Source of the DNA: an uncultured Clostridia bacterium
GTDB lineage: Bacteria > Bacillota > Clostridia > Oscillospirales > Acutalibacteraceae
Length of the DNA stretch: 64,000 bases
Direction of reading: 5' to 3'
Assembly (NCBI GenBank): GCA_944412495.1
Contig: CALYBL010000032.1
Location: forward strand, 62,001 to 126,000
Shown here: positions 34,974 to 46,374 of the stretch, one piece after another
How positions within the stretch are numbered: the first letter of the stretch is position 1
Layout: the number at the start of each line of letters is the position of its first letter
Made by a program: the position numbers and the translations under genes
Notes under the pieces: model-generated
Told to the model about the DNA's origin: nothing
Database searches by the model: none
Seen by the model: only the letters and a program-made list of their open reading frames with translations

Positions 34974-36155
34974 TTAATTTGTGTCATTTATCAATATCTT
35001 TTCTTCACTTCCTATATTCTCGATACATAAATATTTTATTGTCAATGTCAGCCCTTTTTCGTCATATTGCACAAATTCCTGCCGCTCAAGTATTTCGGCG
35101 GACTGATATCTTGAGCTCTCCGTCTGCAAAGCCTGCTGACGCGCCTGCTCTAATGCCTCCTCCTCGCTCAAGGTCACGCTGACATTATCGACGAAGTAAA
35201 ACGTTCCCGTGTTTATTTTTACCGGCATATTTACGCCGCCTATGTCCATTGTCCATTCGCTCAGCTCAAGCTCGTAATTTTCCTTCTCTGTACCGAGATA
35301 AAGAGGTATCTCCATGCCGAAAAACGTCAGCACGCGCTTTGTCTTTACCCTGCCGTTGCGCACTCTCCTAATTTGGTCATAATCCACTCTTACGCTTATC
35401 TCACTTTCCGTCTCGGCCAGCACACTGCCGGAGGCATGCAGAAAGCTTGATGCGCCGTTTAAGTGGTCCACAACTCCGCTTATGAGCAAGTCTCCCTTTA
35501 CTACAGCGTCGCCCTCCTGTATATTTGAGATTCCGCGGTAAACGTCCACGCTTATAACGCGGCCGTCTCTGTCCGCCACTATGTTGCAGGGAGTGTCGTC
35601 CTTGTTCGTGTCGGTAGGCTCCGCCTCACTTACCTCTATTACCGCGCTGGTGCCGTTAAGGTTTATCGCTGCCCAGGAAAGCTCCGGAAGGCTGAGCAGC
35701 AATTCATGGCGCAGGCTTTCGGTATCGATGTCGTCGCGGCGAACACCCTCCGTAAGGCCAATGCTTTCCAGCGCCGACTGTATCTGCGCAGTCTGCACTC
35801 TCGTATTGCCCTCTATCTGTATGTTCCATACCGACAGCGACAATGTGTAGACAAGTGCGGCTGCGACTGCCGCACCGGCAAACAGTCCGCTGCGCGCCCG
35901 GAATTTTCGCAGTATGAAGGGGATGCCATATCTCTTTTTCACCCTTGTGCGCATAGATGTTTTCCTGCATATTCTGCGCAGCCTTTTATAGTCCCTTGCC
36001 AGTATGTAAGCAGTTATTTTGTCCTGCTTTTTTACTATCCCCCATATCTTTACGCCGTTATATGAGCACAGATTAATAAAGCGTTCGCAGAAAACCCCCT
36101 CGGCCTCGAATTTGACATATCCAAACAAAAATCTTAAAAACTGGATTATAAACAT
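34974..36155 (-). CDS. yqfD: Sporulation protein YqfD
   Basis: It encodes 393 residues. The N-terminal 85 residues are basic and cytoplasmic (GYVKFEAEGVFCERFINLCS, RRICRKTSMRTRVKKRYGIP). A membrane helix follows at about 91-112. The extracytoplasmic part contains a POTRA-like segment (WNIQIEGNTRVQTAQIQSAL), then the conserved CNIVADRDGRVISVDVYRG. YqfD is a membrane protein required for efficient sporulation, made in the mother cell. It is preceded by yqfC 142 bases upstream, the usual pair. Its presence supports an endospore-forming lineage. Confidence 0.94.
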   Translation of the reverse strand: MFIIQFLRFLFGYVKFEAEGVFCERFINLCSYNGVKIWGIVKKQDKITAYILARDYKRLRRICRKTSMRTRVKKRYGIPFILRKFRARSGLFAGAAVAAALVYTLSLSVWNIQIEGNTRVQTAQIQSALESIGLTEGVRRDDIDTESLRHELLLSLPELSWAAINLNGTSAVIEVSEAEPTDTNKDDTPCNIVADRDGRVISVDVYRGISNIQEGDAVVKGDLLISGVVDHLNGASSFLHASGSVLAETESEISVRVDYDQIRRVRNGRVKTKRVLTFFGMEIPLYLGTEKENYELELSEWTMDIGGVNMPVKINTGTFYFVDNVSVTLSEEEALEQARQQALQTESSRYQSAEILERQEFVQYDEKGLTLTIKYLCIENIGSEEKILINDTN

Positions 36156-36297
36156 ATGTTAGCCTTTCATATAAATTATTTTATCAATATTATTTTAAAA
36201 ATTTGTGTTGCAATTCTTAATTTTATGTGTAATATACAATAAATACTTATAAAATATGCTGTTTTTGGCGGCACAAGCAGCCCAAAATCTGCGCATG

Positions 36298-36588
36298 TCA
36301 ATTTTCGAACTCTATGCTTACTATAAAGCCCTTTATTGCGGCATGGCCCGGCGACAGTGATTTTATCTCCAACTCGCTGCCGGTAAACCTTATTACGGAG
36401 CTGCCGGTGCTGAGCCTTATCCTGTCGTCGCCGTATTCCAGCACGCCCCTGCAGCCCTCTATTGTTGCTTCTCTGTTTGAAGACAGGACTATCTGAGCGC
36501 CCTTCGTAAGCGTTCCCGCAGGTATATCAAGAGCCGAGCCAAAGCTTTCAAGTGCGCCCAGCATCGATTCCTTTTTGTTTTTCGGCAT
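36298..36588 (-). CDS. yqfC: Sporulation protein YqfC (YabP/YqfC family)
   Basis: It encodes 96 residues with a strong AAGGAGGT site. The beta-rich YabP/YqfC fold is visible: IVLSSNREATIEGCRGVLEY, DDRIRLSTGSSVIRFTG and LEIKSLSPGHAAIKGFI. YabP and YqfC proteins are sporulation-specific, probably envelope-associated; mechanism unknown. It heads the cluster that continues yqfD-phoH-ybeY. Confidence 0.93.
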   Translation of the reverse strand: MPKNKKESMLGALESFGSALDIPAGTLTKGAQIVLSSNREATIEGCRGVLEYGDDRIRLSTGSSVIRFTGSELEIKSLSPGHAAIKGFIVSIEFEN

Positions 36589-37268
36589 AACTTACCTCCT
36601 TGCTTTATCCCGTGCGGTTTTGCGGCTGCCGCTCAAAACGCGGCCGTACACGTTTCCTCCCGGGCTTAGTGCAAATCAAAGCGGCCGGACACACGGCTCG
36701 CATCTGCGTCGGTATAGGATGTGCATATCCGCATAAACTCCGCCATCTCTGCCGCTGAATCTGGATATGATGCCTATTGTGTAAGCAGACAAAGCTCATA
36801 TAATCGCGCAGGTCAGCATGCTTACTTTCCAGAGTTATACGACAAATCGTCATATTGCGGCCTTCAGTCAGGCGGCCTTAAGCTAAAATATGATTTATTT
36901 GACTTAAAAATAACTGTCCGGCATATATATTAATATCCCTCTAACAAAATGGTCATGCTGTTTAACAGAGCCGGCGTTATTTAATCCACGCCTGTGTCAG
37001 ATAAGATACTTCCTGCATGTCCTCTATAAGTGTATGCAAAGCTTGACAAGGACTTATACAGGCCATAGTCTGTACGCATGTACTGTTGTCGGATAATGGC
37101 ACGCCTGCAAATCTATCAAGCGGCGCGCGTACATGAATTTTCAGTTTCCCCGCCGTTAAGCATCAGCATGCCATCATACTATCAATGCCATTGCGATCCG
37201 CGCTTTCAAGCGCATCTGCCGGGTTTTTGCTTGCGGCCGGCGAAATACAATAAAAAGGATGATGCTCA
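36589..37268. other. Intergenic, nothing recognised
   Basis: 680 bases between divergent sporulation genes. No RNA, repeat or credible frame was identified; promoters for yqfC (leftward) and ylbJ (rightward) must lie here but are not obvious, possibly because they use sporulation sigma factors. Confidence 0.5.
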
Positions 37269-38417
37269 GTGGTATCCGTTTCGATAAAGGCAAGAGCGCC
37301 GCTTTATATAGCGGCAGCGGCCGTTTTAAGCTTCGGCGTATGCCTTTTTACCCAGGGTGCGTCGGCACATAGCGGGGCATACGACGGCCTTATCATATGC
37401 GGCCAGATTATAATTCCGTCGCTTTTCCCGTTTATGGTGCTCTCCTCGTTTATAACACGGTCGGGGCTGTCGTCGATGCTCGGAAAAATATTTTCGCCGT
37501 TTGCACGCCTGTTTTATCTGCCCAAAGACGCAGGGCTGCCGCTTTTCCTCTCGTTTATCGCAGGCTATCCCGTGGGCGCCTCCACCGCCTCACGCTTGCA
37601 TGAAGACGGCACGCTGAGCAGCGATGAGGCACTCAGGATGACATGCTTTGCCGTATGCGGCGGGCCCGCCTTTATAGTCAAGGCGGTAGGGCAGGGAATG
37701 TTAGGCAGCGTGAGAGCGGGAATACTGCTGCTGTCCGCGCACATTTCAGCCGCCGTACTGCTGGGTATATTCTCCGGCATATACAGCCGGCTCAGCGACC
37801 GCCGGCGCCGTAAAACGGACAAAGGCAGTGCGCCTGCGCAGCCGCCGGCAGAGCAAAGCCATGTTGATATACACACAAGCGCGGTCAGCGCGAAGCGCAA
37901 ATCTGTAGCAGACGCCTTTGTTGAGTCAGTGCGTGACGGCTGCACCGGGATGTTTTCCATATGCGGCTGTGTAATAATTTTTTCGTGCATATTGTCGATT
38001 ATTTCGTCGTTCAATCTGCCTGAAACAGCCAGCACTGCGCTCGGATGCCTGCTCGAGGTCACTACCGGCTGCTTTAATGCCGCAAGCAGCGGAAATCTTG
38101 TATTTATCGCGGCAGTGCTCGGATTCGGCGGACTTTCGGTCTGCTGCCAGATTTTCTCCGCAGCCGGAGGGCTTAGGATAAACTACGTAAAATTTTTCTC
38201 CTTCAGACTTATGCATGCCGCTTTATCAGCCGTGATAATGCTCGTCCTCCAAAGCATATTTCCCGCTGCTGCGGCCGTGTCCGGCAGCATGGACGCGGGC
38301 ATTACCGCCCTGCCAAGTCAGGCGTCTGTCCCGGCGTCGGCCGCGCTTGTGTTTATGAGCATTATTTTCCTCTGCTCCACCTCCAAGGGCAGGCTGGTAC
38401 TCGGTAGAAAAGTATGA
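37269..38417 (+). CDS. ylbJ: Sporulation integral membrane protein YlbJ
   Basis: It encodes 382 residues from GTG at 37269 (AAGG ten bases upstream). It has about eight membrane helices with the Gate/nucleoside-recognition motifs IIPSLFPFMVLSSFI near 48, FIAGYPVGASTASRLHEDG near 94 and CFAVCGGPAFIVKAVGQGML near 126. A hydrophilic insert (about 175-215) separates the two halves. YlbJ is needed for spore formation or maturation and is mother-cell expressed in Bacillus. It is divergent from yqfC and followed by a small Cys-rich gene. Confidence 0.94.
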   Translation: MVSVSIKARAPLYIAAAAVLSFGVCLFTQGASAHSGAYDGLIICGQIIIPSLFPFMVLSSFITRSGLSSMLGKIFSPFARLFYLPKDAGLPLFLSFIAGYPVGASTASRLHEDGTLSSDEALRMTCFAVCGGPAFIVKAVGQGMLGSVRAGILLLSAHISAAVLLGIFSGIYSRLSDRRRRKTDKGSAPAQPPAEQSHVDIHTSAVSAKRKSVADAFVESVRDGCTGMFSICGCVIIFSCILSIISSFNLPETASTALGCLLEVTTGCFNAASSGNLVFIAAVLGFGGLSVCCQIFSAAGGLRINYVKFFSFRLMHAALSAVIMLVLQSIFPAAAAVSGSMDAGITALPSQASVPASAALVFMSIIFLCSTSKGRLVLGRKV

Positions 38418-38528
38418 TATAATTAAACTATACTTTAGGCCATATTCCCGTCCATGCGGTTTTTGCGGGACACCGGCTTTAATATGAACATTCAAGCCGT
38501 TTTATAATTTGATATGGGGGAAGAGAGC

Positions 38529-38741
38529 ATGTCCAAGCCCGCTTTATACAGCAGTCAAAAGCCTGCCTGCGCATACTGCCGCTACGGCATACGCAGAGAT
38601 AACGTCGTTTTGTGTGAATACAAGGGGGTTGTCGACTCCGAATACAAATGCCGGCGCTTTAAATACGACCCCATAAAGCGCATTCCAAGCACTCCTCCGG
38701 TGCTGCCGGAATACAGCGAGGAGGACTTCCGCATAGATTAG
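38529..38741 (+). CDS. Small four-cysteine protein, function unknown
   Basis: It encodes 70 residues from ATG at 38529, preceded by GGGGGA; an in-frame ATG at 38514 would overlap that site. The pattern CAYCRYG, then VLCEYKGVVDSEYKCRRF places four Cys in a zinc-ribbon-like arrangement (CxxC-x11-C-x11-C). The C-terminus is Pro- and acid-rich. Similar short proteins occur in Clostridia without known function. It follows ylbJ by 111 bases. Confidence 0.8.
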   Translation: MSKPALYSSQKPACAYCRYGIRRDNVVLCEYKGVVDSEYKCRRFKYDPIKRIPSTPPVLPEYSEEDFRID

Positions 38742-39096
38742 GCTTAGTTCATGCATTGACTGCGGTCGGACGGCTGTTTGATGTGCCATAACCAATGCCA
38801 ATCAAAACGTCAGACTTATATAGGTGCGTATGCATTCCTGCGCGGTGCTTTCCGACTTATACGAAAGCCGTCATAATTTACAATCATACCTTACATACTT
38901 TCTGGCAGTGCGCTTATTTATCCATGTGTCGGGACTCATTACCGGCTCGGAAAGAAAATGCCTTTTCCCTGAGGCGGCAAAACGAAGCCACTGCAGGCTG
39001 AGTCTTGAACAGGCGCTCAAGGACTGCTGCCGCTTGACCACACTGAAAAGCGTCAAGCTTTAATTGTATTGAATCTGCATATGCAAACAGATTAAA

Positions 39097-39126
39097 TTAG
39101 CCGCCGATGCTTACATCGGCGGCTAA
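39097..39126. terminator. Strong hairpin, possible terminator
   Basis: Perfect 13-bp arms TTAGCCGCCGATG / CATCGGCGGCTAA with a 4-base loop; no long T run follows on the plus strand. Confidence 0.5.
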
Positions 39127-39202
39127 CATTCGATAAGTGCTTCTCTGCGAAAAGCTTGTATTAAAGCTATAAGCTCCTTTCTGCCTGCTCCGTCAAAAGT
39201 CC

Positions 39203-39320
39203 GGGCTGAGCCCGGAATCAATACGCCTTGAGTCTGCTCTGCACTCACTTTCTCTGCCCGCACTTTCGTCAGGCAAAGACTATGCTCTGGTCAGGGCTGA
39301 GCCCGACGGCAATACACTCC
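39203..39320 (+). repeat. Two diverged copies of a GGGCTGAGCCCG repeat, 91 bp apart
   Basis: GGGCTGAGCCCGGAATCAAT at 39203 and GGGCTGAGCCCGACGGCAAT at 39294. The core is an imperfect palindrome and resembles the AGGCTGAGCCTGGACGCA repeats near 62.3 kb. Confidence 0.5.
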
Positions 39321-39342
39321 AATTACACTGTAATTATATATT

Positions 39343-39379
39343 TAACGCCCGCGCTTAAAAGCACGGGCGTTTAGTTTTT
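39343..39379. terminator. Terminator between convergent units
   Basis: AACGCCC / GGGCGTT arms with extra GC pairs, then TTTAGTTTTT on the plus strand; it probably also ends the leftward guaB transcript. Confidence 0.65.
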
Positions 39380-39484
39380 CTAAAAAAGCAGACGGACGCC
39401 CCTCCCTGTCAGGCTCTGACTGCCGGCGGCGAAGAGATCGTCTGCCTTGAGGTGTTTTTGTCCAATATCGTCACACCGGCCAAT

Positions 39485-41635
<2,151 letters not shown>

Positions 41636-42220
41636 TTATTTTCTGCATTTTCCCACAATTTTTTTGTATTCGTCATAACTTATTAAGGTATTTATAACCT
41701 CAAGCAGCATTTTTGTCGACAGCCGCTCAGGCAGACGAAGCTCTTCCTTAAAACGCTTTCTCAGCAGCGCGGAATCTTTCCTGCCGCACAGTCCGTCCTC
41801 ATAAAGGTCGGCCGTCGTCACGCCGGCTCTGCTTTGCGACTTTTCCCTTATCGCACCGGCATCCTCAAGCGCCTTGATTATGACCGACGCCTCCATACCC
41901 TCTACGCCGAGCTTGCCCTCTGCCGACGGATGCGGCTTGCGCCTTTCCTTGCCGAATATATCCGGGATATACACGTTTATGATTCTGTCCGCGGGTATGG
42001 CGGACTTGAGATAGGACCTTATCTTAAAGCCGGCCGCATCCGAGTCCGTCATTATTATAATTCCGGTCTTCTCCGCGAGACGCTTTATCATGCCGAGCTT
42101 CTGCTTGTCCTTGAATATGTTAAAGCCGCCGGTCTCTATTACAGCCGAGTCTATTATCGATTTTAATTTTGCCTTGTCGTATCTGCCCTCTACTATCACG
42201 GGCCTGTCAAGAGTAATCAT
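41636..42220 (-). CDS. rnmV: Ribonuclease M5 (5S rRNA maturation)
   Basis: It encodes 194 residues. The Toprim domain is clear: RPVIVEGRYDKAKLKSIID at the N-terminus, GIIIMTDSDAAGFKIRSYL near 55 and the conserved Glu and DxD metal ligands. The C-terminal half (about 100-194) is the DUF4093 extension typical of Clostridia RnmV. The enzyme cuts precursor 5S rRNA. It begins three bases after the stop of holA, so it is in the comEC-holA-rnmV operon. Confidence 0.92.
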   Translation of the reverse strand: MITLDRPVIVEGRYDKAKLKSIIDSAVIETGGFNIFKDKQKLGMIKRLAEKTGIIIMTDSDAAGFKIRSYLKSAIPADRIINVYIPDIFGKERRKPHPSAEGKLGVEGMEASVIIKALEDAGAIREKSQSRAGVTTADLYEDGLCGRKDSALLRKRFKEELRLPERLSTKMLLEVINTLISYDEYKKIVGKCRK

Positions 42221-42223
42221 ATT

Positions 42224-43246
42224 CTACACCGCTTTTATCTGCCGTATGAGCGACATTATAAGAGCTTCCATTATTATATCCTGGTCCGCGGCGGAGCTTT
42301 TTATGTCTGCGTCCGTTTCGGCTATTGTTTTTATGAGCCTATGCATTTTTCCGCTGCCGATATTCCTCGCAAGGCGGGAGGCGTTTTTCAGCTTCCAGCC
42401 CATGGCGCCGTAGCCCATGTCCGCCGCTGCCTTGTCCATTGCCACGCCCCTGTCCGATGCGGCCAAGGCACGATACATGTCCGCAAAGCCGCCGGATATA
42501 ACCGACAGTATCACTATATTCTCCACCTGATCGTACCTCAGATTTTTATACAGCGTCAGCGCCCTCTGCGCATCTCCGGAAGCTATCGCCGCCGTCATGT
42601 CGTAAACCGACGCCGACACCGACGCCGTGCATACCTCGTCTATGTCTGCCTTTGTTATGACATCGCCGCAGTACAGGCAGAGCTTGTCCACCTCGCCGAG
42701 CAGCTGCTGCAGGTCGTCGCCGCACCGCTGTATCATATAGCTTGCCTCGGACGGCGGCAGCGTGCGCCGCTGCTTGGCCGCTCTGGAGCAGAGCACCTTT
42801 GCCAGCGAAAGGCCGGTCCTGTGCTCCAGCAAAACGGTGCAGCCGCCCTTGTTCGCCGCCGATATCACCGCCTTCACCTTCGCCGAGCGCTTATAGTCAA
42901 GCTCGACGGAGTCAAACCAGAACACCGCCGTTCCCATATCCGGCGGATCGGACAAAAACTCCTTCATCGCCTCAAAATCCGTCTTTGCGAGCTTTTCAAA
43001 ATCAAGGTCGCATATGACATAGCAGCGGCCGTTGCCGGAAAAATCCGGCATCTGCACCTTGTCTAAAAAGTCCGACACGTCAAAGTCCTCGCCGCTGAGC
43101 TTTTCCGGCTCTGCGTCAGCCGCGTCCGCTATTTTTTCGGCATAGTACTGCTTTAAATACGTGTCCGGGCCGTACAGCAGGTAAACCGGCTTAAGACATT
43201 TTGATTTAAGCTGCGCTCTTAAGTTTTCCTCTTTTATTGCCGGCAT
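42224..43246 (-). CDS. holA: DNA polymerase III subunit delta
   Basis: It encodes 340 residues, the standard length. It is the clamp-loader subunit that opens the beta clamp. The AAA-like N-terminus is KPVYLLYGPDTYLKQYYAEK near 19; the family signatures LSDPPDMGTAVFWFD, TLPPSEASYMIQRCGDDLQQ and the C-terminal collar helices follow. The start is one base after the comEC stop with GGGGAGTG upstream, the usual comEC-holA arrangement of Firmicutes. Confidence 0.95.
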   Translation of the reverse strand: MPAIKEENLRAQLKSKCLKPVYLLYGPDTYLKQYYAEKIADAADAEPEKLSGEDFDVSDFLDKVQMPDFSGNGRCYVICDLDFEKLAKTDFEAMKEFLSDPPDMGTAVFWFDSVELDYKRSAKVKAVISAANKGGCTVLLEHRTGLSLAKVLCSRAAKQRRTLPPSEASYMIQRCGDDLQQLLGEVDKLCLYCGDVITKADIDEVCTASVSASVYDMTAAIASGDAQRALTLYKNLRYDQVENIVILSVISGGFADMYRALAASDRGVAMDKAAADMGYGAMGWKLKNASRLARNIGSGKMHRLIKTIAETDADIKSSAADQDIIMEALIMSLIRQIKAV

Positions 43247-43247
43247 T

Positions 43248-45458
43248 TTACACTCCCCGCCTTATCTTAAAGCTTCCGTTGTCGCGTATTTCTATTATCA
43301 TATCGTTGTCCACCGTAGTATAAGCGTCGATGCCAAGCTCGCTCATTCCTCTGAATACCTTGTCCTCTATGCGCGCCGATGCACCGACTATAACCGCGGC
43401 CTCGCTGTAAAGCTGAACCGACTGCGGAAAGGAGGCCCCGCATATGAGCACATCCGCCGCACAGCCTTTCGTATCGGCTCCCGGGCCCGCTATTATCACC
43501 GATGCATCTCCGGCGTGCACGGCCGCATAATTGCTTTCAGCGTCGCAGATGACGTGCACATTTTCAAATATATCCACCCTGTCATAGCCGGTGAGCTCTA
43601 TTTTCTCAACGCCGTCCAGACTGAGTGCCGACAGCGGCTCGGACGCATCGGCATCCGGCGGGCTTATCAGTATGTTTACTTTAAGCTCGCTCATTACCTC
43701 GGCTGCGTTGGCGCCGAAATATTCGTCAAGCTCGGGTATTATGACGGTATCTATTTCATTTATGCCTCGCCGGCGCATATAATCCTTGAGGTTATATACG
43801 GCGGACGAATCTCCGCCGCATCCGACAAGCACTGATTTATTCCCGCGCGTGAGCAGCACCATCTGCCCCGAGCCGGCACTTATCACGCCTATGTGCGTCA
43901 CGTCTCTGTATATTATACCATAAGACACCACTCCGGCAAGCAGAGAAACACAGGTCATTACCGCCGTCCACTTCAGTACTCTGCCCCGCCTATGCAGTAA
44001 AAGGGCAAGAGCAATCAGCACAAACGCACCCGCAAGCCACACATAAACGTAGCGGTACGTCGCGGGTATCGTCGCAAACGGCACCGCGGCCATAATATGA
44101 GCTACTGCAATTATGTACTTCGCCATAAGCCCGACTATTACCATACCGGGATAAACGATAAATCCCGTAAACGGTATCACCGATATCACAAGCAGTGCGG
44201 CAGCCAGCACGAGCATCATCAGCGATACATATAGCGTGAGCAGGTTTGTTACTATGCCTATGACGGAAATATATCCGAACTGAAGTATTGACACCGGTAT
44301 CAGCAGCAGCGTCGCCGCAAGCGTCTGCGCCGTATAGGAGTATACCGTTTTCATCAGCCTTCGGGCTCTTCTGCCTTTAGGCAGATACGCTCTTCTGAAA
44401 AATCTCGTAATGCGGCCTGTCAGCAGTATAAGCCCCAGCGTGGCGTAGGCCGAAAGCTGCAGCCCTACATTCACGGCGTTAAACGGATTTATCAGGCACA
44501 TTATAAGCACCGCCGCGCCCAGCGAGCTCAGGCTGTCGGCCCTGCGGCCAAGCGATAGGCCGAGCAGGTAGATTATGTTCATTATCCCCGAGCGCACGAC
44601 CGACGGGGAAAAGCCGGTCACCGCCATAAAAAGTATGAGCGGGCCTATCGTGATAAGCGCCGATTTCCGCCTGCTTAAGAAGCGGTGCAGCAGTAAAAAG
44701 CAGAACTGCACTATTATGCCCATATTCTGACCCGACACTGCTAATTGATGATAAATCCCGCTGTCCCTGAAGTCGGTCTTAACCTCGTCCGATATCCCGT
44801 CGGTTATATTGAGTGTAACGGAGCTTACTATCGACGCCTCATCGCTCGGCAGATACTCATAGATTTTATTGTGCATATACCGCCGAAGCATTATCGCGTA
44901 ATAGTACGGCGGATGGTAGCCGTCGCTCTCGACCGTAGTCTCAGTCCCGCCGCTGATAAAGCCCGTTATATATACGCCGGAGGAATAATTAAACGGCTTT
45001 GAGCTGTCAGACATGGCGTGAAATTCCACCGTCGTGCTTATTTTGTCATAAACGTCGGCATAAAGCTTTGAATAGGTTGTAAGCTTTACCTTTATTTTCT
45101 GCGGCGCCTTGTCGAAGCCTATGCTTTCAGTCTTGAGCGTATATGTATATCTTCCGTCCTTGCTTTCAACCTCATCGACAATTCTGCCGGTCACAGGAAG
45201 CGTCAGTCCGTCGAGAATCTGAACCGGCCGCACGAAAAGCAGCGTACACACAGCAAACACAGCCACAGCCGCCGCTGCAGAGAAGAGCGTCATTGCTATT
45301 TCTCCGTCCCCGCGCAGCCTTTTTACCGACACGGTCACGATACCGCCGGCCAAAGCTATAGCACCGCATATTACGGCAGCGGTTAGGCTGATATAATTAA
45401 CGGCGATAAGCGACACAAAGAAAACCAGCCCAATTAGGGCAATCGGCCGCTTTTTCAT
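43248..45458 (-). CDS. comEC: ComEC/Rec2-like DNA-uptake channel with degenerate nuclease-like domain
   Basis: It encodes 736 residues from ATG at 45458 (GGTGAG upstream; a GTG at 45467 is also possible). It has the full layout: N-terminal helices, an OB-like external domain (about 95-175), the competence core with YHQLAVSGQNMGIIVQFCFL near 240 and FSPSVVRSGIMNIIYLLGL near 290, and a C-terminal metallo-beta-lactamase-like domain from about 540. In functional ComEC the last domain has HxHxDH. Here the equivalent position reads TVIIPELDEYFGANA, and the upstream GQGD/DGG motifs are AGSGQ and GCGG. The channel could still import single strands, but a nuclease activity like the one proposed for this domain is not expected. 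Confidence 0.93.
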   Translation of the reverse strand: MKKRPIALIGLVFFVSLIAVNYISLTAAVICGAIALAGGIVTVSVKRLRGDGEIAMTLFSAAAAVAVFAVCTLLFVRPVQILDGLTLPVTGRIVDEVESKDGRYTYTLKTESIGFDKAPQKIKVKLTTYSKLYADVYDKISTTVEFHAMSDSSKPFNYSSGVYITGFISGGTETTVESDGYHPPYYYAIMLRRYMHNKIYEYLPSDEASIVSSVTLNITDGISDEVKTDFRDSGIYHQLAVSGQNMGIIVQFCFLLLHRFLSRRKSALITIGPLILFMAVTGFSPSVVRSGIMNIIYLLGLSLGRRADSLSSLGAAVLIMCLINPFNAVNVGLQLSAYATLGLILLTGRITRFFRRAYLPKGRRARRLMKTVYSYTAQTLAATLLLIPVSILQFGYISVIGIVTNLLTLYVSLMMLVLAAALLVISVIPFTGFIVYPGMVIVGLMAKYIIAVAHIMAAVPFATIPATYRYVYVWLAGAFVLIALALLLHRRGRVLKWTAVMTCVSLLAGVVSYGIIYRDVTHIGVISAGSGQMVLLTRGNKSVLVGCGGDSSAVYNLKDYMRRRGINEIDTVIIPELDEYFGANAAEVMSELKVNILISPPDADASEPLSALSLDGVEKIELTGYDRVDIFENVHVICDAESNYAAVHAGDASVIIAGPGADTKGCAADVLICGASFPQSVQLYSEAAVIVGASARIEDKVFRGMSELGIDAYTTVDNDMIIEIRDNGSFKIRRGV

Positions 45459-46374
45459 ATCGCTCACCGCCTTCAGCTCTTATTTCTGCTTTAATATCCT
45501 GTGCCTTCTCAGATGCACAAGGCATATGACCTGCCCGCATCGTAAGCATTATAAATATGCCTGCTTTACCAGATAAGACCGGCCCAAGCCTGCACACCGC
45601 ACAGCGCAGACAAATCAGCCGTCGGAAATATGTGCATTATACCTGAAATGCCGCCGTCTTGCACAGCCAAGACGACTTGCATGTTTTAAGACGCCGGGAG
45701 CCGAGCACAATATGTTGTTAAACATCTGATTTACGCGCGTGATGTGTTAAAAGCCTCGTTAATCCTAAAAATTAACTGCGCTTTATGCTTTGCCTGCACA
45801 AAAATCAGCACGCTTAAAGCTGCACGCACCGAAAATGACGGCGGCGCGGATGAATTTTTGCTTTTGATACCGCAGACGGACTTCCGCCCGGCAAGGGTAA
45901 AAATGTGAAAATGCGCCGCGCAGGCGCTTTTTCAGCACATCGGTTTTGCTTCCCGGCAGCTTAACAAGGCCGCACCAAAGCAAAGCCCGTTTGTTCCTGA
46001 CCGAAGACAAAAGCAATCCATTCGCCTGCTTCCCCGTTTCTCTCTGCGCAAAAGGACGAGCCTGCTGTTCGCCCTAAGCCGCCTTTACAACAGCGTCACA
46101 GCCTGTTTCCCCGGTTCAAAGGCAGCTCCGTTTGGCTGACACGACGCTTTGCAGCGTTTTTCGTCGCAGCGGCAGCCATTTTCTCCCTTAATCTGCCGGC
46201 GCCGAAGACGAAGATGCTGTCAGCCTTTTGGGCTTGAGTCTCTATCATAATTTCCCAATGTATATCTTTTGCTGCATATTTAGGAAGGCAAAAAGCCGCG
46301 TCCGGCCATGTCAGACATATTAAGCATTCTGCATGCCGCAGCGGCTCGGCCTTTCGCCGCTCTCTGCTGCACGA
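45459..46374. other. Intergenic, nothing recognised
   Basis: 916 bases with no credible gene. The sequence looks like old coding DNA in composition but matches no family by eye. Confidence 0.5.

Larger units (their letters stand above)
38742..39484. other. Intergenic with two terminator-like hairpins and a diverged direct repeat
   Basis: Hairpins occur at 39097-39126 and 39343-39379, and two diverged copies of a GGGCTGAGCCCG-cored repeat begin at 39203 and 39294. No gene was found. Confidence 0.55.

Noticed and set aside
42341..43066. 241-codon plus-strand frame opposite holA
   Set aside because: Antisense shadow; His/Arg-rich composition typical of the reverse strand of a coding gene.
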